A DNA stretch of 64,000 nt from assembly GCA_036787955.1 (NCBI GenBank), contig DAIQOI010000007.1, forward strand, positions 1 through 64,000, in the 5' to 3' direction. The position numbers were made by a program, and so were the translations under genes. The notes beneath the pieces are model-generated. The model was given only the letters and a program-made list of their open reading frames with translations. It ran no database searches and had not been told where the DNA came from. This document shows positions 1-8,070 of this stretch, piece by piece (position 1 is the first letter of the stretch; each line of letters opens with the position of its first letter). This stretch comes from UBA2336 sp036787955. Lineage in GTDB: Bacteria > Bacteroidota > Bacteroidia > Cytophagales > Cyclobacteriaceae.

Positions 1-423
1 GAATTATCCCGCCACCGGGCGGGACAGGCAACCACCCTGGCCAGGTGCCTGAGTCTATCGAAGGCACACCCTCCATTTGAAAGAGGATTATCCCGCCACC
101 GGGCGGGACAGNNNNNNNNNNNNNNNNNNNNNNNNNNNNNNNNNNNNNNNNNNNNNNNNNNNNNNNNNNNNNNNNNNNNNNNNNNNNNNNNNNNNNNNNN
201 NNNNNNNNNNNACCACCATAGCCAGGTGCCTGAGTCCATCGAAGGCACACCCTCCATTTGAAAGAGGATTATCCCGCCACCGGGCGGGACAGGCAACCAC
301 CATAGCCAGGTGCCTGAGTCCATCGAAGGCACACCCTCCATTTGAAAGAGAATTATCCCGCCACCGGGCGGGACAGGCAACCACCCTGGCCAGGTGCCTG
401 AGTCCATCGAAGGCACACCCTCC
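1..423. repeat. 84-bp direct tandem repeat array, interrupted by an assembly gap
   Basis: The ATTATCCCGCC landmark starts at 3, 87, 268 and 352, so the unit is 84 bp. Visible copies differ by only a few bases (for example CCCTGG against CATAGC). Each unit holds two dyads: CCCGCC-accg-GGCGGG, and GTGCC-N13-GGCAC built around a CCTGAGTCCATCGAAGG core. The last copy degrades after about 423. The core resembles the palindromic CTGAG...TCGAAGG repeats common in Bacteroidota intergenic DNA; that comparison is from memory. There are no unique spacers, so it is not a CRISPR array. Confidence 0.9.
112..211. other. 100-N assembly gap
   Basis: Exactly 100 N characters, the conventional scaffold gap of unknown size. 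It falls inside the tandem repeat, so the true copy number is unknown. Confidence 0.99.
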
Positions 424-503
424 GTTTTTGAAAGTAAACTACAAGAACGGGCGCAGGAACAATTTTTTTTGCACCAATGTTATCAACCTTCGTTAAAAAG
501 AGG

Positions 504-593
504 ATTATTCCACAAGGGTACAATACAGGCAACCCTGCTAACCGTGGTTGTCTGCGTGCATCAAAGGCACACCCTTCAGTTAAAAGAGGATTA
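504..593. repeat. Diverged copy of the 84-bp repeat unit
   Basis: This stretch keeps the order of unit landmarks (GAGGATTAT, ACAGGCAACC, TGC-N4-ATC-AAAGGCACACCC, AAAGAGGATTA) with many substitutions and a period of about 86. It is separated from the clean array by about 80 bp of unrelated AT-rich sequence. Confidence 0.7.
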
Positions 594-613
594 CAAAAAA
601 TAAATATAAAGCA

Positions 614-1177
614 ATGGCAGACCTCAGAAAATTTTTCGATTTAACAATATCAACATTGTTTTTAATGCCAACAATCGGATTGAGAAAATGTATTGTTGCT
701 CCATATGGGTTTATTAATGCTTACATAAGAGATAAAGACAAACCTGAATATAACGGAAACATCCATTTGCTATTTAAACCCCAAAACCAGGAATTAATAA
801 ACGAATTCATATTAGTAGAAAAAACGAGGACTGATTTATTTTTAACAAGCTATGATTATTTTAATATGCATTATGTGCTTGTGTATAAGATAGATAAAAA
901 ATGGGAAAAGGATTATGAGAAAATAGTTAATGGCAAATATTCAAAACTTTCCAACGAATATAAAAAACTTATACCCAATAGGGTGATGGTAAATGATGGA
1001 AAATCCTTCAGGTTATTAAGATCTCTTCAGGGTGATATCCTCAATAGATCTGAAGTTTTAAGGAATGCTCTGGAAAAGGAACTCGGTGTAACAATTGACC
1101 CAAAAAGTGAACTATGGGAAAAATGGAATGATGAGAAAGAAACATTGGATATTAACAAAATAATAAAAACTACTTGA
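614..1177 (+). CDS. Hypothetical protein, AT-rich orphan gene
   Basis: Predicted 187-residue protein with no signal peptide and no motif I can assign. It is rich in Lys, Asn, Tyr and Ile, and its DNA is clearly more AT-rich than the rest of the window. Its general look (FMPTIG-like start, repeated aromatic residues, acidic C-terminus) recalls uncharacterised proteins of tailed phages, but that is an impression, not a family assignment. The neighbours are repeats on both sides. AT-richness and a repeat-bounded position suggest recent acquisition. Start chosen at the ATG at 614; no clear ribosome binding site is seen, which is normal in this phylum. Confidence 0.6.
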   Translation: MADLRKFFDLTISTLFLMPTIGLRKCIVAPYGFINAYIRDKDKPEYNGNIHLLFKPQNQELINEFILVEKTRTDLFLTSYDYFNMHYVLVYKIDKKWEKDYEKIVNGKYSKLSNEYKKLIPNRVMVNDGKSFRLLRSLQGDILNRSEVLRNALEKELGVTIDPKSELWEKWNDEKETLDINKIIKTT

Positions 1178-1314
1178 TTATGAATGGATTAGAAATATTT
1201 ACGGATATTGTGTCCTACATGAAATAGGCGAAACATATACAACTTAATCGTAGAGGGAAATGGCATGAGGTTGTAATAGATAGAATGATGCAAATGATGG
1301 TAGAGCCGTCCAAA

Positions 1315-1390
1315 AATCATCCCGTGAAGGTGGGAGGCAGGCAACACCCCTATCCGAATGCCTGGAAGTATCGAAAGCAAACCCCCTATT
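1315..1390. repeat. Second diverged copy of the 84-bp repeat unit
   Basis: AATCATCCCG, GGCAGGCAAC, GCCTGGAAGTATCGAAAGCA and ACCCCCTAT follow one another in the same order and spacing as in the 84-bp unit. With the copy at 504 it brackets the orphan gene 614-1177. Confidence 0.65.
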
Positions 1391-1448
1391 GCTACCCCGG
1401 TGTTTTCAGGTTAGTTTACTTACCCCACCAGCGCCTCAAGGCGTGTTA

Positions 1449-2678
1449 TCAGTACAATTGTTTAAGCCGGCTAAGAAGGGGCGGATGGGAATAGTGTACT
1501 AGTACATACAGCGGGTGCGGATGCAGGTTGGAAAGGTTATCAACCGACAGTTTCTTCAGTGCAGCAGCCAAAGCCTGTGCATCGGCATGCATGGCTGCAA
1601 AACGATCAGCCTCGTATTCGTGCTTACGGCTCAGGGCATTTAATACCACACCGGTTAAAGCGGATAAGGGTGAAAAGAGAATTGCAAAAGCAATTAAATT
1701 CAGGTGCAGCGCATAGGTACTCCCACCCAGTGCATACGAGAGCTCAGCAGAATAGACCATGCGCGACAACACAAAAAGAATAATTCCCACCTGCACAACC
1801 GACAACACATAGTTTAGCACAATGTGGTGTTTTTTGTAGTGCGCTATTTCGTGTGCCAGTATGGCCACCAGCTCACTGGTTGTGTGCTTGCTGATAAGCG
1901 TATCAAACAACACAATTTTTTTCCTCTTTCCCATGCCCGAAAAAAACGCATTGGCCTTGCTCGACCGCCTCGACCCATCCATCACCAGGATATTTTTTAC
2001 CGGGAAACCAACCCTGCGGGCAAACTCTTCAATAGCTGTTTTCAGCTCGCCATCAGCCAGGGGTGTAAGCTTGTTGAACATTGGTAAAATAAGCGAGGTG
2101 TAAAACACCTGCAGCAGCAGCATAAACACTGCAGCCACCAGCAAAAACCACAACCAGAAGTCAGGGCCCAGGTACCGGATGAGGTAGAGCAGCGTTGTGA
2201 GCAGTGCACCGCCCAGCACAATGGCCAGCATATACCCTTTTAATTTATCCGCAACAAAGATTTTTGGGGTAGTGCGGTTGAAGCCATATTTCTGTTCAAT
2301 GACAAACGTGCCGTACAGCTCAAAAGGAATGGTCAGGATTTCCGAAGCTATTTTCAGCACCGCAAAGTACAACAGCGGCAGAAGCACCGGGTGCGCAGTG
2401 TAGTGGCGCAATACCTCATCAAGCCAGCCAAAGCCACCGGTAAGCAGCATGGTAAGGGTAATGACAAAACTTACCAGCGACTGCAGCAGCCCGAACCGGT
2501 TCAGTTCGCGGTGGTAGGCTTGCGACATGCGGTATTTTTCCGCATCGCAAAAGGACGCTACCTCTGCAGGCAGGTCGGTACGCATGTGCCGAAGGTTAAG
2601 CCATTCCAGCAACTCCCCCGCCAGAAAAGAAAGCGTAACGATGGCGATCAACGCATAAAATATCCATTCGCTGCTCAT
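1449..2678 (-). CDS. M48 family metalloprotease, Ste24/CAAX prenyl protease type
   Basis: Integral membrane zinc peptidase of about 409 residues. The zinc motif HEIAH lies near residue 276, and EYEAD near residue 354 supplies the third ligand. Hydrophobic segments flank the catalytic site and fill the N-terminal half, as in Ste24-type CAAX proteases. The ATG at 2678 starts a hydrophobic first helix. The open frame continues upstream to 2792, but the added residues look non-native, so I use 2678. The gene is divergent from the TRIC channel gene. The physiological substrate in bacteria is not evident from the sequence. Confidence 0.88.
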   Translation of the reverse strand: MSSEWIFYALIAIVTLSFLAGELLEWLNLRHMRTDLPAEVASFCDAEKYRMSQAYHRELNRFGLLQSLVSFVITLTMLLTGGFGWLDEVLRHYTAHPVLLPLLYFAVLKIASEILTIPFELYGTFVIEQKYGFNRTTPKIFVADKLKGYMLAIVLGGALLTTLLYLIRYLGPDFWLWFLLVAAVFMLLLQVFYTSLILPMFNKLTPLADGELKTAIEEFARRVGFPVKNILVMDGSRRSSKANAFFSGMGKRKKIVLFDTLISKHTTSELVAILAHEIAHYKKHHIVLNYVLSVVQVGIILFVLSRMVYSAELSYALGGSTYALHLNLIAFAILFSPLSALTGVVLNALSRKHEYEADRFAAMHADAQALAAALKKLSVDNLSNLHPHPLYVLVHYSHPPLLSRLKQLY

Positions 2679-2831
2679 GAAAAGCGCTTTTAATAAACCA
2701 GGCTGGTAAGTAAATGTAACCTTAAAAAAGGAACAAGAAGCCGGCAGCATTTTTTCGGTACAATACCCGAGCGGAAATAAACCACCCCTCAACCACGTGT
2801 CAGTGGCTGGATTTTAAACATCGCATATAAT

Positions 2832-2839
2832 TACCTTTG
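2832..2839 (+). promoter_or_regulatory. Bacteroidota -7 box TACCTTTG upstream of the TRIC gene
   Basis: Exact match to TAnnTTTG, ending 7 nt before the ATG at 2847. A transcript starting 5-7 nt after the box would be almost leaderless. No convincing -33 TTTG was found. Confidence 0.55.
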
Positions 2840-2846
2840 CCGGCAC

Positions 2847-3461
2847 ATGACTTTTCAGTACGCTTTCGAGCTGGCCGGCACTTTCTTCTTTGCCATATCG
2901 GGTGCGCTGGCCATGCGCGACAAAAACCCCGACTGGTTTGGTGCAGCCTTCACCGGCTTTGTAACGGCCATCGGTGGTGGAACATTGCGCGACATGATGC
3001 TGGGCAGCTATCCGCTGGTGTGGATTGGCGACATTCATTTTCTGTATGCCGTTATTGCCGGAGTTCTCACAGCCATCCTCTTTCACCGCCGGCTCGGCAC
3101 CCTGCGCAAAACATTCCTGTTGTTCGATACTTTAGGCATTGCCTTCTTCACCATCCTCGGAACGGAAAAGGCCATGTCGCTGGGCGTAAAACCTGAAATA
3201 GCCGCCATCATGGGCATGTTTACTGCTGTGATGGGAGGTGTTATCCGCGACACGCTTGCCAATGAACTGCCCGTGCTGCTGCGAAGAGAAATTTACGCAA
3301 CCGCATGCCTGGCAGGAGCCTCCCTTTACCTGGTGCTGGCATTGAATACATCGCTTTCGCGGAACCTCAACCTCGCGCTGGCCAGCTCAGTCATTATTAT
3401 CATCCGGCTACTTGCGGTAAAGTACAGGCTGTCGTTGCCGGCAATCAACGGAAAAACCTAA
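2847..3461 (+). CDS. TRIC cation channel family (YicG/UPF0126) membrane protein
   Basis: 204-residue polytopic membrane protein. It has the two-fold pseudo-repeat of the family: FAISGALAMRDKN, then VTAIGGGTLRDMMLG followed by P-x-x-W, and later IMGMFTAVMGGVIRDTL as the second half. Family members form trimeric monovalent cation channels in the inner membrane. Length and motif spacing are typical. The gene stands alone, with a promoter box just upstream and the arginine-operon leader downstream. Confidence 0.9.
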   Translation: MTFQYAFELAGTFFFAISGALAMRDKNPDWFGAAFTGFVTAIGGGTLRDMMLGSYPLVWIGDIHFLYAVIAGVLTAILFHRRLGTLRKTFLLFDTLGIAFFTILGTEKAMSLGVKPEIAAIMGMFTAVMGGVIRDTLANELPVLLRREIYATACLAGASLYLVLALNTSLSRNLNLALASSVIIIIRLLAVKYRLSLPAINGKT

Positions 3462-3498
3462 CTGTCGTTTGGAAAATTCTTAAACCGATTTAAAAAAA

Positions 3499-3532
3499 TT
3501 TGCATAACTGGTTTCATTTTCCTTTACTTTTG
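3499..3532 (+). promoter_or_regulatory. Candidate promoter of the arginine operon
   Basis: TTTG at 3499-3502 and TACTTTTG at 3525-3532 match the Bacteroidota -33 (TTTG) and -7 (TAnnTTTG) elements with a 22-bp spacer. Transcription from near 3538 would give a leader of about 300 nt before the first operon start at 3843. Confidence 0.5.
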
Positions 3533-3597
3533 CAAAATGTTTGTAAACAAAACCACAACTGAATGCCTTTTCTGTAACCTTAACTGCTGAACAGAAA

Positions 3598-3723
3598 TTG
3601 AAAACCAAGACCACAATCTCTGCAACCCCGGTTGCACTTCCCCATCACGTGATCGTCCGCATCCACGTACCGTCCAGTCTGGTTTCACGTCACTGCCGAC
3701 CTGTCCGATTTGTCCGAATTTGA
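3598..3723 (+). CDS. Possible arginine-rich leader peptide (upstream ORF)
   Basis: A frame open from 3547 ends at TGA 3721-3723. From the TTG at 3598 it encodes 41 residues; from the GTG at 3649, 24 residues. Five Arg codons fall in the last 22 codons, and three of them are CGA in the last nine (the peptide ends HCRPVRFVRI). The stop codon lies two bases before the first of three hairpins that precede the arginine genes. This is the layout of a ribosome-mediated attenuator. The start codon is weak and no homologue is known to me, so expression is inference. An alternative 17-codon frame starts at ATG 3538 and lacks Arg. Confidence 0.3.
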   Translation: MKTKTTISATPVALPHHVIVRIHVPSSLVSRHCRPVRFVRI

Positions 3724-3724
3724 T

Positions 3725-3799
3725 ACTCCGGAAGATTCCACCTGCCGGAGTGGCACCTTATACCGGGTGATAGGGTGTCAGGATGTGCGCATTCGCACA
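3725..3799 (+). promoter_or_regulatory. Three consecutive hairpins in the arginine-operon leader
   Basis: Hairpin 1: ACTCCGG 3725-3731 pairs with CCGGAGT 3745-3751. Hairpin 2: TGGCACCTTA 3751-3760 pairs with TAGGGTGTCA 3771-3780, ten pairs with two G-U. Hairpin 3: TGTGCG 3784-3789 pairs with CGCACA 3794-3799 around a CATT loop. No long U-run follows, so this is not a standard intrinsic terminator. Stretches of hairpins 1 and 2 could also pair alternatively (CCAC 3738-3741 with GTGG 3750-3753). The rest of the 3462-3842 gap shows nothing further. Confidence 0.45.
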
Positions 3800-3842
3800 C
3801 TTTCATTAACACTTTCCATTAATCATTTTATTTCACAAAGCC

Positions 3843-4592
3843 GTGGACAATTCCATCGTTGTTCGCGTAGCCACATCGGCCGATGTGCACTATGCAGAAC
3901 TTATAACCAATGAAATGGCCGAATCGGCCAAAGCCAGGGGAACGGGCATAGCGCGGCGTTCGCCCGACTACGTGGCACAGAAAATGCGCGAGGGCAAGGC
4001 CGTTATTGCCCATACTGCCGATGGCACCTGGGTTGGATTTTGCTACATCGAAGCATGGGAGCACGACAAGTATGTGGCCAACTCCGGCCTGATTGTGTCG
4101 CCTCCATTCCGCAAAAGCGGTGTTGCGCGTGCCATTAAAAGACGCATCTTCGAGTTGTCGCGCGAGAGGTACCCGGAAGCTAAAATTTTCGGGCTCACCA
4201 CCGGTCTGGCTGTAATGAAGATCAACTCCGAACTGGGCTATGAACCGGTAACCTACTCCGAGCTCACCTCAGACGATGAATTCTGGAGAGGATGCCAGAG
4301 CTGCGTGAATTATGAGATTCTCATGGCCAAGCAGCGCAAGAACTGCCTGTGCACGGCCATGCTGTATGATCCCGCCACCGCCAAGGTGCCTGCGCCTGTT
4401 GTTCAGACTGTAGTGACTCCTCAGGGAAAAATCAAGCGCAAGCGCCGGCGCTTCTTCAAGGGCAACTTTAAGCTCTTTGAGCGCTGGGTGCGCTTCAAAC
4501 AGTTTGTGCTGCTGCGCAACCGCAAAAACGGCAACGGCAACTCAGCTGCTTCTGTAACCAAAAATATTTTAACCTATTTCATTTTCTGGTGA
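3843..4592 (+). CDS. GNAT acyltransferase, probable N-acylglutamate synthase of the arginine pathway
   Basis: 249-residue cytoplasmic GNAT protein at the head of the arginine operon. The acetyl-CoA fold spans residues 1-160; VSPPFRKSGVARAIKRRI near residue 85 is the CoA-loop region. Bacteroidota arginine clusters regularly begin with such a gene, which is thought to acylate glutamate in place of ArgA or ArgJ. If the downstream transcarbamylase is succinyl-specific, the donor may be succinyl-CoA. Residues from about 195 on form a very basic tail (IKRKRRRFF and further Lys/Arg). The start is the GTG at 3843; the next Met would remove the first strand. Its TGA overlaps the argG ATG by one base. 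Confidence 0.8.
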   Translation: MDNSIVVRVATSADVHYAELITNEMAESAKARGTGIARRSPDYVAQKMREGKAVIAHTADGTWVGFCYIEAWEHDKYVANSGLIVSPPFRKSGVARAIKRRIFELSRERYPEAKIFGLTTGLAVMKINSELGYEPVTYSELTSDDEFWRGCQSCVNYEILMAKQRKNCLCTAMLYDPATAKVPAPVVQTVVTPQGKIKRKRRRFFKGNFKLFERWVRFKQFVLLRNRKNGNGNSAASVTKNILTYFIFW

Positions 4593-5800
4593 TGAAAAAG
4601 AAAGTAGTGCTGGCTTTCAGTGGTGGTCTGGATACAACGTATTGCGCCAAATACCTGAGCGATGACTGCGGCTATGAAGTGCACACACTTACCGTTAACA
4701 CAGGTGGCTTTACAGCTGATGAACTGAACGATATTGCTGCACGCGCGCACAAACTGGGCGTAGCCTCGCATACCACCGTAGATTACACCCACACCTATTA
4801 CGAAAAAGTTATTCGTTACCTGATTTATGGCAACGTGCTGAAATATGGCACTTACCCGCTGAGCGTAAGTGCCGAGCGCATGGTGCAGGCGCTGGCCACG
4901 GCCGAACATGCCCGCATGCTTGCGGCCGAAGCAGTGGCCCATGGCAGCACCGGTGCCGGCAACGACCAGGTGCGGTTCGATATGATATTATCGGTGTTAT
5001 TGCCAGAAGCAGAGATCATCACACCCATTCGCGACAAGCGGCTGTCGCGCGAAGAAGAGCTACAATACCTTGCTGCACGCGGTATAAAGCTCAATGCCGA
5101 AAAAGCCCGTTACTCCATCAACAAAGGGCTGTGGGGCACTTCGGTTGGTGGCAAGGAAACCCTGCAATCGCTGGGCATGCTGCCGGAAGAGGCCTGGCCC
5201 ACGCCCGTAACTAAAACAGGCAGTGAGCAGGTGCGTCTTCTCTTCGAACAGGGCGAGCTCAAAGGGATCAACGGAAAAACCTTTCCTCATCCCGTATCTG
5301 CCATTCAGTATCTGCAGGATCTTGCCGCACCTTACGGCCTTGGCCGCGACATCCACGTAGGCGATACCATCATTGGCATCAAGGGCCGCGTAGGCTTTGA
5401 AGCGGCTGCACCCCTGCTCATCATCAAAGCACACCATGCACTGGAAAAACATGTGCTCACTAAATGGCAGTTGTACTGGAAAGATCAGGTGGCCCAGTTT
5501 TACGGCAACTGGTTGCACGAAGGGCAGTATCTGGACCCGGTTATGCGCGATATGGAGGCGTTTTTAACCAGCACACAACAACGTGTTAGTGGTGAAGTGT
5601 TTATTGAATTATTCCCGTATCGCTTCAGCATCCATGGCATACAATCGGCTTACGATTTAATGTCGCCCGAATTCGGCAGCTATGGCGAAATGAACCGCAC
5701 CTGGACAGGCGAGGACGTGAAGGGCTTTACCCGCATATTCGGCAATCAGGCCGCGATGTATTACAGCATAGGCGAAAAAGTAAAACAACAGAAGTCATGA
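4592..5800 (+). CDS. argG: Argininosuccinate synthase
   Basis: 402-residue ATP-dependent ligase joining citrulline and aspartate in the cytoplasm. The N-terminal P-loop-like VLAFSGGLDTTYC is the ATP-pyrophosphatase motif, and GSTGAGNDQVRFD near residue 115 is the second family signature. A GTG at 4589 is also in frame, but ATG 4592 gives the usual MKKKVVLAFSGG start. The start overlaps the acyltransferase stop (TGATG) and the end overlaps argC (ATGA), indicating translational coupling. Confidence 0.96.
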   Translation: MKKKVVLAFSGGLDTTYCAKYLSDDCGYEVHTLTVNTGGFTADELNDIAARAHKLGVASHTTVDYTHTYYEKVIRYLIYGNVLKYGTYPLSVSAERMVQALATAEHARMLAAEAVAHGSTGAGNDQVRFDMILSVLLPEAEIITPIRDKRLSREEELQYLAARGIKLNAEKARYSINKGLWGTSVGGKETLQSLGMLPEEAWPTPVTKTGSEQVRLLFEQGELKGINGKTFPHPVSAIQYLQDLAAPYGLGRDIHVGDTIIGIKGRVGFEAAAPLLIIKAHHALEKHVLTKWQLYWKDQVAQFYGNWLHEGQYLDPVMRDMEAFLTSTQQRVSGEVFIELFPYRFSIHGIQSAYDLMSPEFGSYGEMNRTWTGEDVKGFTRIFGNQAAMYYSIGEKVKQQKS

Positions 5801-6771
5801 AGCGCATCCGAACAGGTATTGCGGGAGGTGCCGGTTATACCGGCGGGGAGTTGATACGGTTGTTGCTGCGCCATCCGCAGGCAGAAATTGTCTTTGTGCA
5901 CAGCCGTCAGTTTGCCGGAAAACCGGTAACAGTGGTACATAAGGATTTGCTGGGCGAAACTTCGCTGAAATTTTCAGACCACGTGCAGCACGATGTGGAT
6001 GTGTTGTTCCTGTGTTTGGCACATGGCGAAAGCCGGGCATTCATAACCCAACACCAAATTCCGGAGGGGGTCAAGGTAATAGACCTGAGCAGCGATTTCA
6101 GGCTTGCAGAAAATGCGGTGGGCCGCCACTGGATTTACGGGCTACCCGAACTGAACCGCGACCGTATTCGCACGGCCACGTCTGTTGCCAACCCTGGTTG
6201 TTTTGCCACCGCCATTCAGCTTGCACTGCTGCCGCTGGCCAAAGCCGGAAAACTGGGCGAAGTGCATGTTACGGGCATCACAGGATCAACAGGTGCAGGC
6301 GCCAAACTGCAGGATACTTTACACTTCTCCTGGCGAACCAACAACATTTCGGCCTATAAGTCACTGACCCATCAGCACATTGACGAAATCGTGCGTTCGC
6401 TCAACCAGCTGCAGGCTGGAAGCAAGGCTGTACATTTTGTTCCATGGCGCGGTGACTTCGCCCGCGGCATTTTTGCAAGCGCAGTAATGGATAACCAAGG
6501 CCTTACTGCTGATGATGCACGGTCACTTTATTCTGCCTACTATGCCACCCATCCGTTTACTGTTGTGGCCGACACGATGATTGACCTGAAAATGGTGGTC
6601 AATACCAACAAGTGTGTTGTGTATCCGGAAGTGACGGGAAATAAACTGGTGGTACATGCCGCAACCGATAACCTGCTCAAGGGGGCATCGGGACAGGCTG
6701 TGCAAAACATGAACCTGATGTGCGGACTGGAAGAAACGGCAGGCCTTCGGCTCAAAGCTTTGTCATTCTGA
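5797..6771 (+). CDS. argC: N-acyl-gamma-glutamyl-phosphate reductase
   Basis: 324-residue NADPH-dependent reductase, third step of arginine synthesis. The nucleotide-binding start is GIAGGAGYTGGELIRLL, and the catalytic cysteine lies in SVANPGCFATAIQLALLP near residue 134. Length is normal. It overlaps argG by four bases. A spacer of 150 bp with a possible small ORF follows before argD. Acetyl or succinyl specificity cannot be read from this protein alone. Confidence 0.95.
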   Translation: MKRIRTGIAGGAGYTGGELIRLLLRHPQAEIVFVHSRQFAGKPVTVVHKDLLGETSLKFSDHVQHDVDVLFLCLAHGESRAFITQHQIPEGVKVIDLSSDFRLAENAVGRHWIYGLPELNRDRIRTATSVANPGCFATAIQLALLPLAKAGKLGEVHVTGITGSTGAGAKLQDTLHFSWRTNNISAYKSLTHQHIDEIVRSLNQLQAGSKAVHFVPWRGDFARGIFASAVMDNQGLTADDARSLYSAYYATHPFTVVADTMIDLKMVVNTNKCVVYPEVTGNKLVVHAATDNLLKGASGQAVQNMNLMCGLEETAGLRLKALSF

Positions 6772-6777
6772 ATAACT

Positions 6778-6903
6778 ATGGATAAGAAAATCTTCCTGCT
6801 TCGGGCAAAGGGTTTACATCCTCACACAGAGATGGACAAAGTAACCACGACCCCGGGATGTGCCATGGCCGTACCATATGAAAACGTGTTATTATCACAA
6901 TGA
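6778..6903 (+). CDS. Possible 41-residue ORF inside the arginine operon
   Basis: The only sizeable gap in the operon (6772-6921) carries an ATG-initiated frame of 41 codons that starts 6 nt after the argC stop and ends with TGA at 6901-6903, 18 nt before argD. The peptide starts MDKKIFLLRAKGLHP, has no membrane segment, and resembles nothing I know. Its fit to the gap is suggestive, but the frame could be chance. Confidence 0.25.
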   Translation: MDKKIFLLRAKGLHPHTEMDKVTTTPGCAMAVPYENVLLSQ

Positions 6904-6921
6904 AAACAACAACATTTATAG

Positions 6922-8070
6922 ATGAAACTTTTTAATGTTTATCCGCTGCTCAACGTACACCCCGTGAAAGCCGAAGGCGCCTGGCTGTGGGATGACAACG
7001 GCAACCGCTACCTCGATTTATATGGCGGACATGCCGTTATTTCCATCGGCCATTCGCATCCACGGTTTATCAGGCGCGTCAGCGAGCAACTCAACCGCAT
7101 TGCGTTTTATTCCAATAGCGTGCAAAACCATTTGCAGCAACAGCTTGCCGGGTTATTGGGCGAACTGTCGGGTTACCCCGATTATCAGCTCTTTTTGGTC
7201 AACACAGGTGCAGAGGCGGTGGAAAATGCCCTGAAGGTTGCATCGTTTGTTACCGGAAGGAAAAAGATTCTTGCCTTTGGCCGTGCTTTTCACGGCCGTA
7301 CTTCCGGTGCCGTTGCGGTAACCGATAATCCAAAGATTGCCGCACCCTTCAACCAGGTACATGAGGTAGAGTTTCTGCCGCTGAATGACGTGTATGCCTT
7401 GCGCCAGGCCATGAGTCAACAGGTCGCGGCCATCATTGTAGAAGGCATACAGGGGGTTGGGGGTATTTATGTGCCCGATGCTGAATTTCTGCAAACTGCA
7501 GAAGCGCTTTGCCGCGAGTTTGGCGCTTTGCTGATACTGGACGAAATACAATCGGGTTACGGCCGCACAGGGAAGTTTTTTGCCCATCAGCATGCGGGCA
7601 TCAGGCCCCATCTCATCACCATGGCCAAGGGTATGGGCAACGGCTTTCCGGTTGGCGGAATACTTATACACCCTGACATTAAGCCCTGGCACGGAATGCT
7701 GGGCACCACCTTTGGCGGCAGCCACCTGGCCTGTGCCGCAGCGCTGGCCGTGTTGGAGGTTATACGCGATGAACAACTCATACACAACGCGGCATTAATG
7801 GGAAATTATATCTCGGGAGCACTCCGTCAAATAAAAGGGATTGATGAAGTGCGGGGCCTGGGTCTTATGATTGGCCTGGATGTACCCGGAAAAATGAATG
7901 CACTGCGCCATCACCTGCTGTACCGGATGAAAATTTTCACGGGCGAATCAAAACCTGACACCATCCGGCTTCTGCCCCCTCTGTCAATCACCTGCGAGCA
8001 GGCCGATATGTTTTTAAAGGCACTTGCCGAAAGCATCAGCAATTCAGCAACCATACCTGCAGGAACATGA
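6922..8070 (+). CDS. argD: N-acylornithine aminotransferase
   Basis: 382-residue PLP enzyme of aminotransferase class III, cytoplasmic. Landmarks are LFLVNTGAEAVENALK near residue 95, AFHGRTSG, the Asp of ILDEIQSGYGRTG near 205, and the PLP lysine in TMAKGMGNGFPVGG near 236. It transaminates N-acylglutamate semialdehyde to N-acylornithine. It overlaps argF' by four bases. The start at 6922 (MKLFNVYPLLNVHPVKAEG) is typical for Bacteroidota ArgD. Confidence 0.93.
   Translation: MKLFNVYPLLNVHPVKAEGAWLWDDNGNRYLDLYGGHAVISIGHSHPRFIRRVSEQLNRIAFYSNSVQNHLQQQLAGLLGELSGYPDYQLFLVNTGAEAVENALKVASFVTGRKKILAFGRAFHGRTSGAVAVTDNPKIAAPFNQVHEVEFLPLNDVYALRQAMSQQVAAIIVEGIQGVGGIYVPDAEFLQTAEALCREFGALLILDEIQSGYGRTGKFFAHQHAGIRPHLITMAKGMGNGFPVGGILIHPDIKPWHGMLGTTFGGSHLACAAALAVLEVIRDEQLIHNAALMGNYISGALRQIKGIDEVRGLGLMIGLDVPGKMNALRHHLLYRMKIFTGESKPDTIRLLPPLSITCEQADMFLKALAESISNSATIPAGT

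Noticed and set aside
1..423. Possible CRISPR array
   Set aside because: The full 84-bp unit repeats with no unique spacers, and no cas genes are present.
77..496. Long open frames across the repeat array on both strands
   Set aside because: They run through 100 Ns and simply translate the 84-bp repeat (84 is a multiple of three), so openness is automatic.
3538..3591. 17-codon frame just after the arginine promoter
   Set aside because: No Arg codons, very short, and too close to the likely transcript start; chance is the simpler reading.
3710..3913. 67-codon frame over the arginine leader and the GNAT start
   Set aside because: It overlaps the real GNAT gene in another frame and has no homology-like features.
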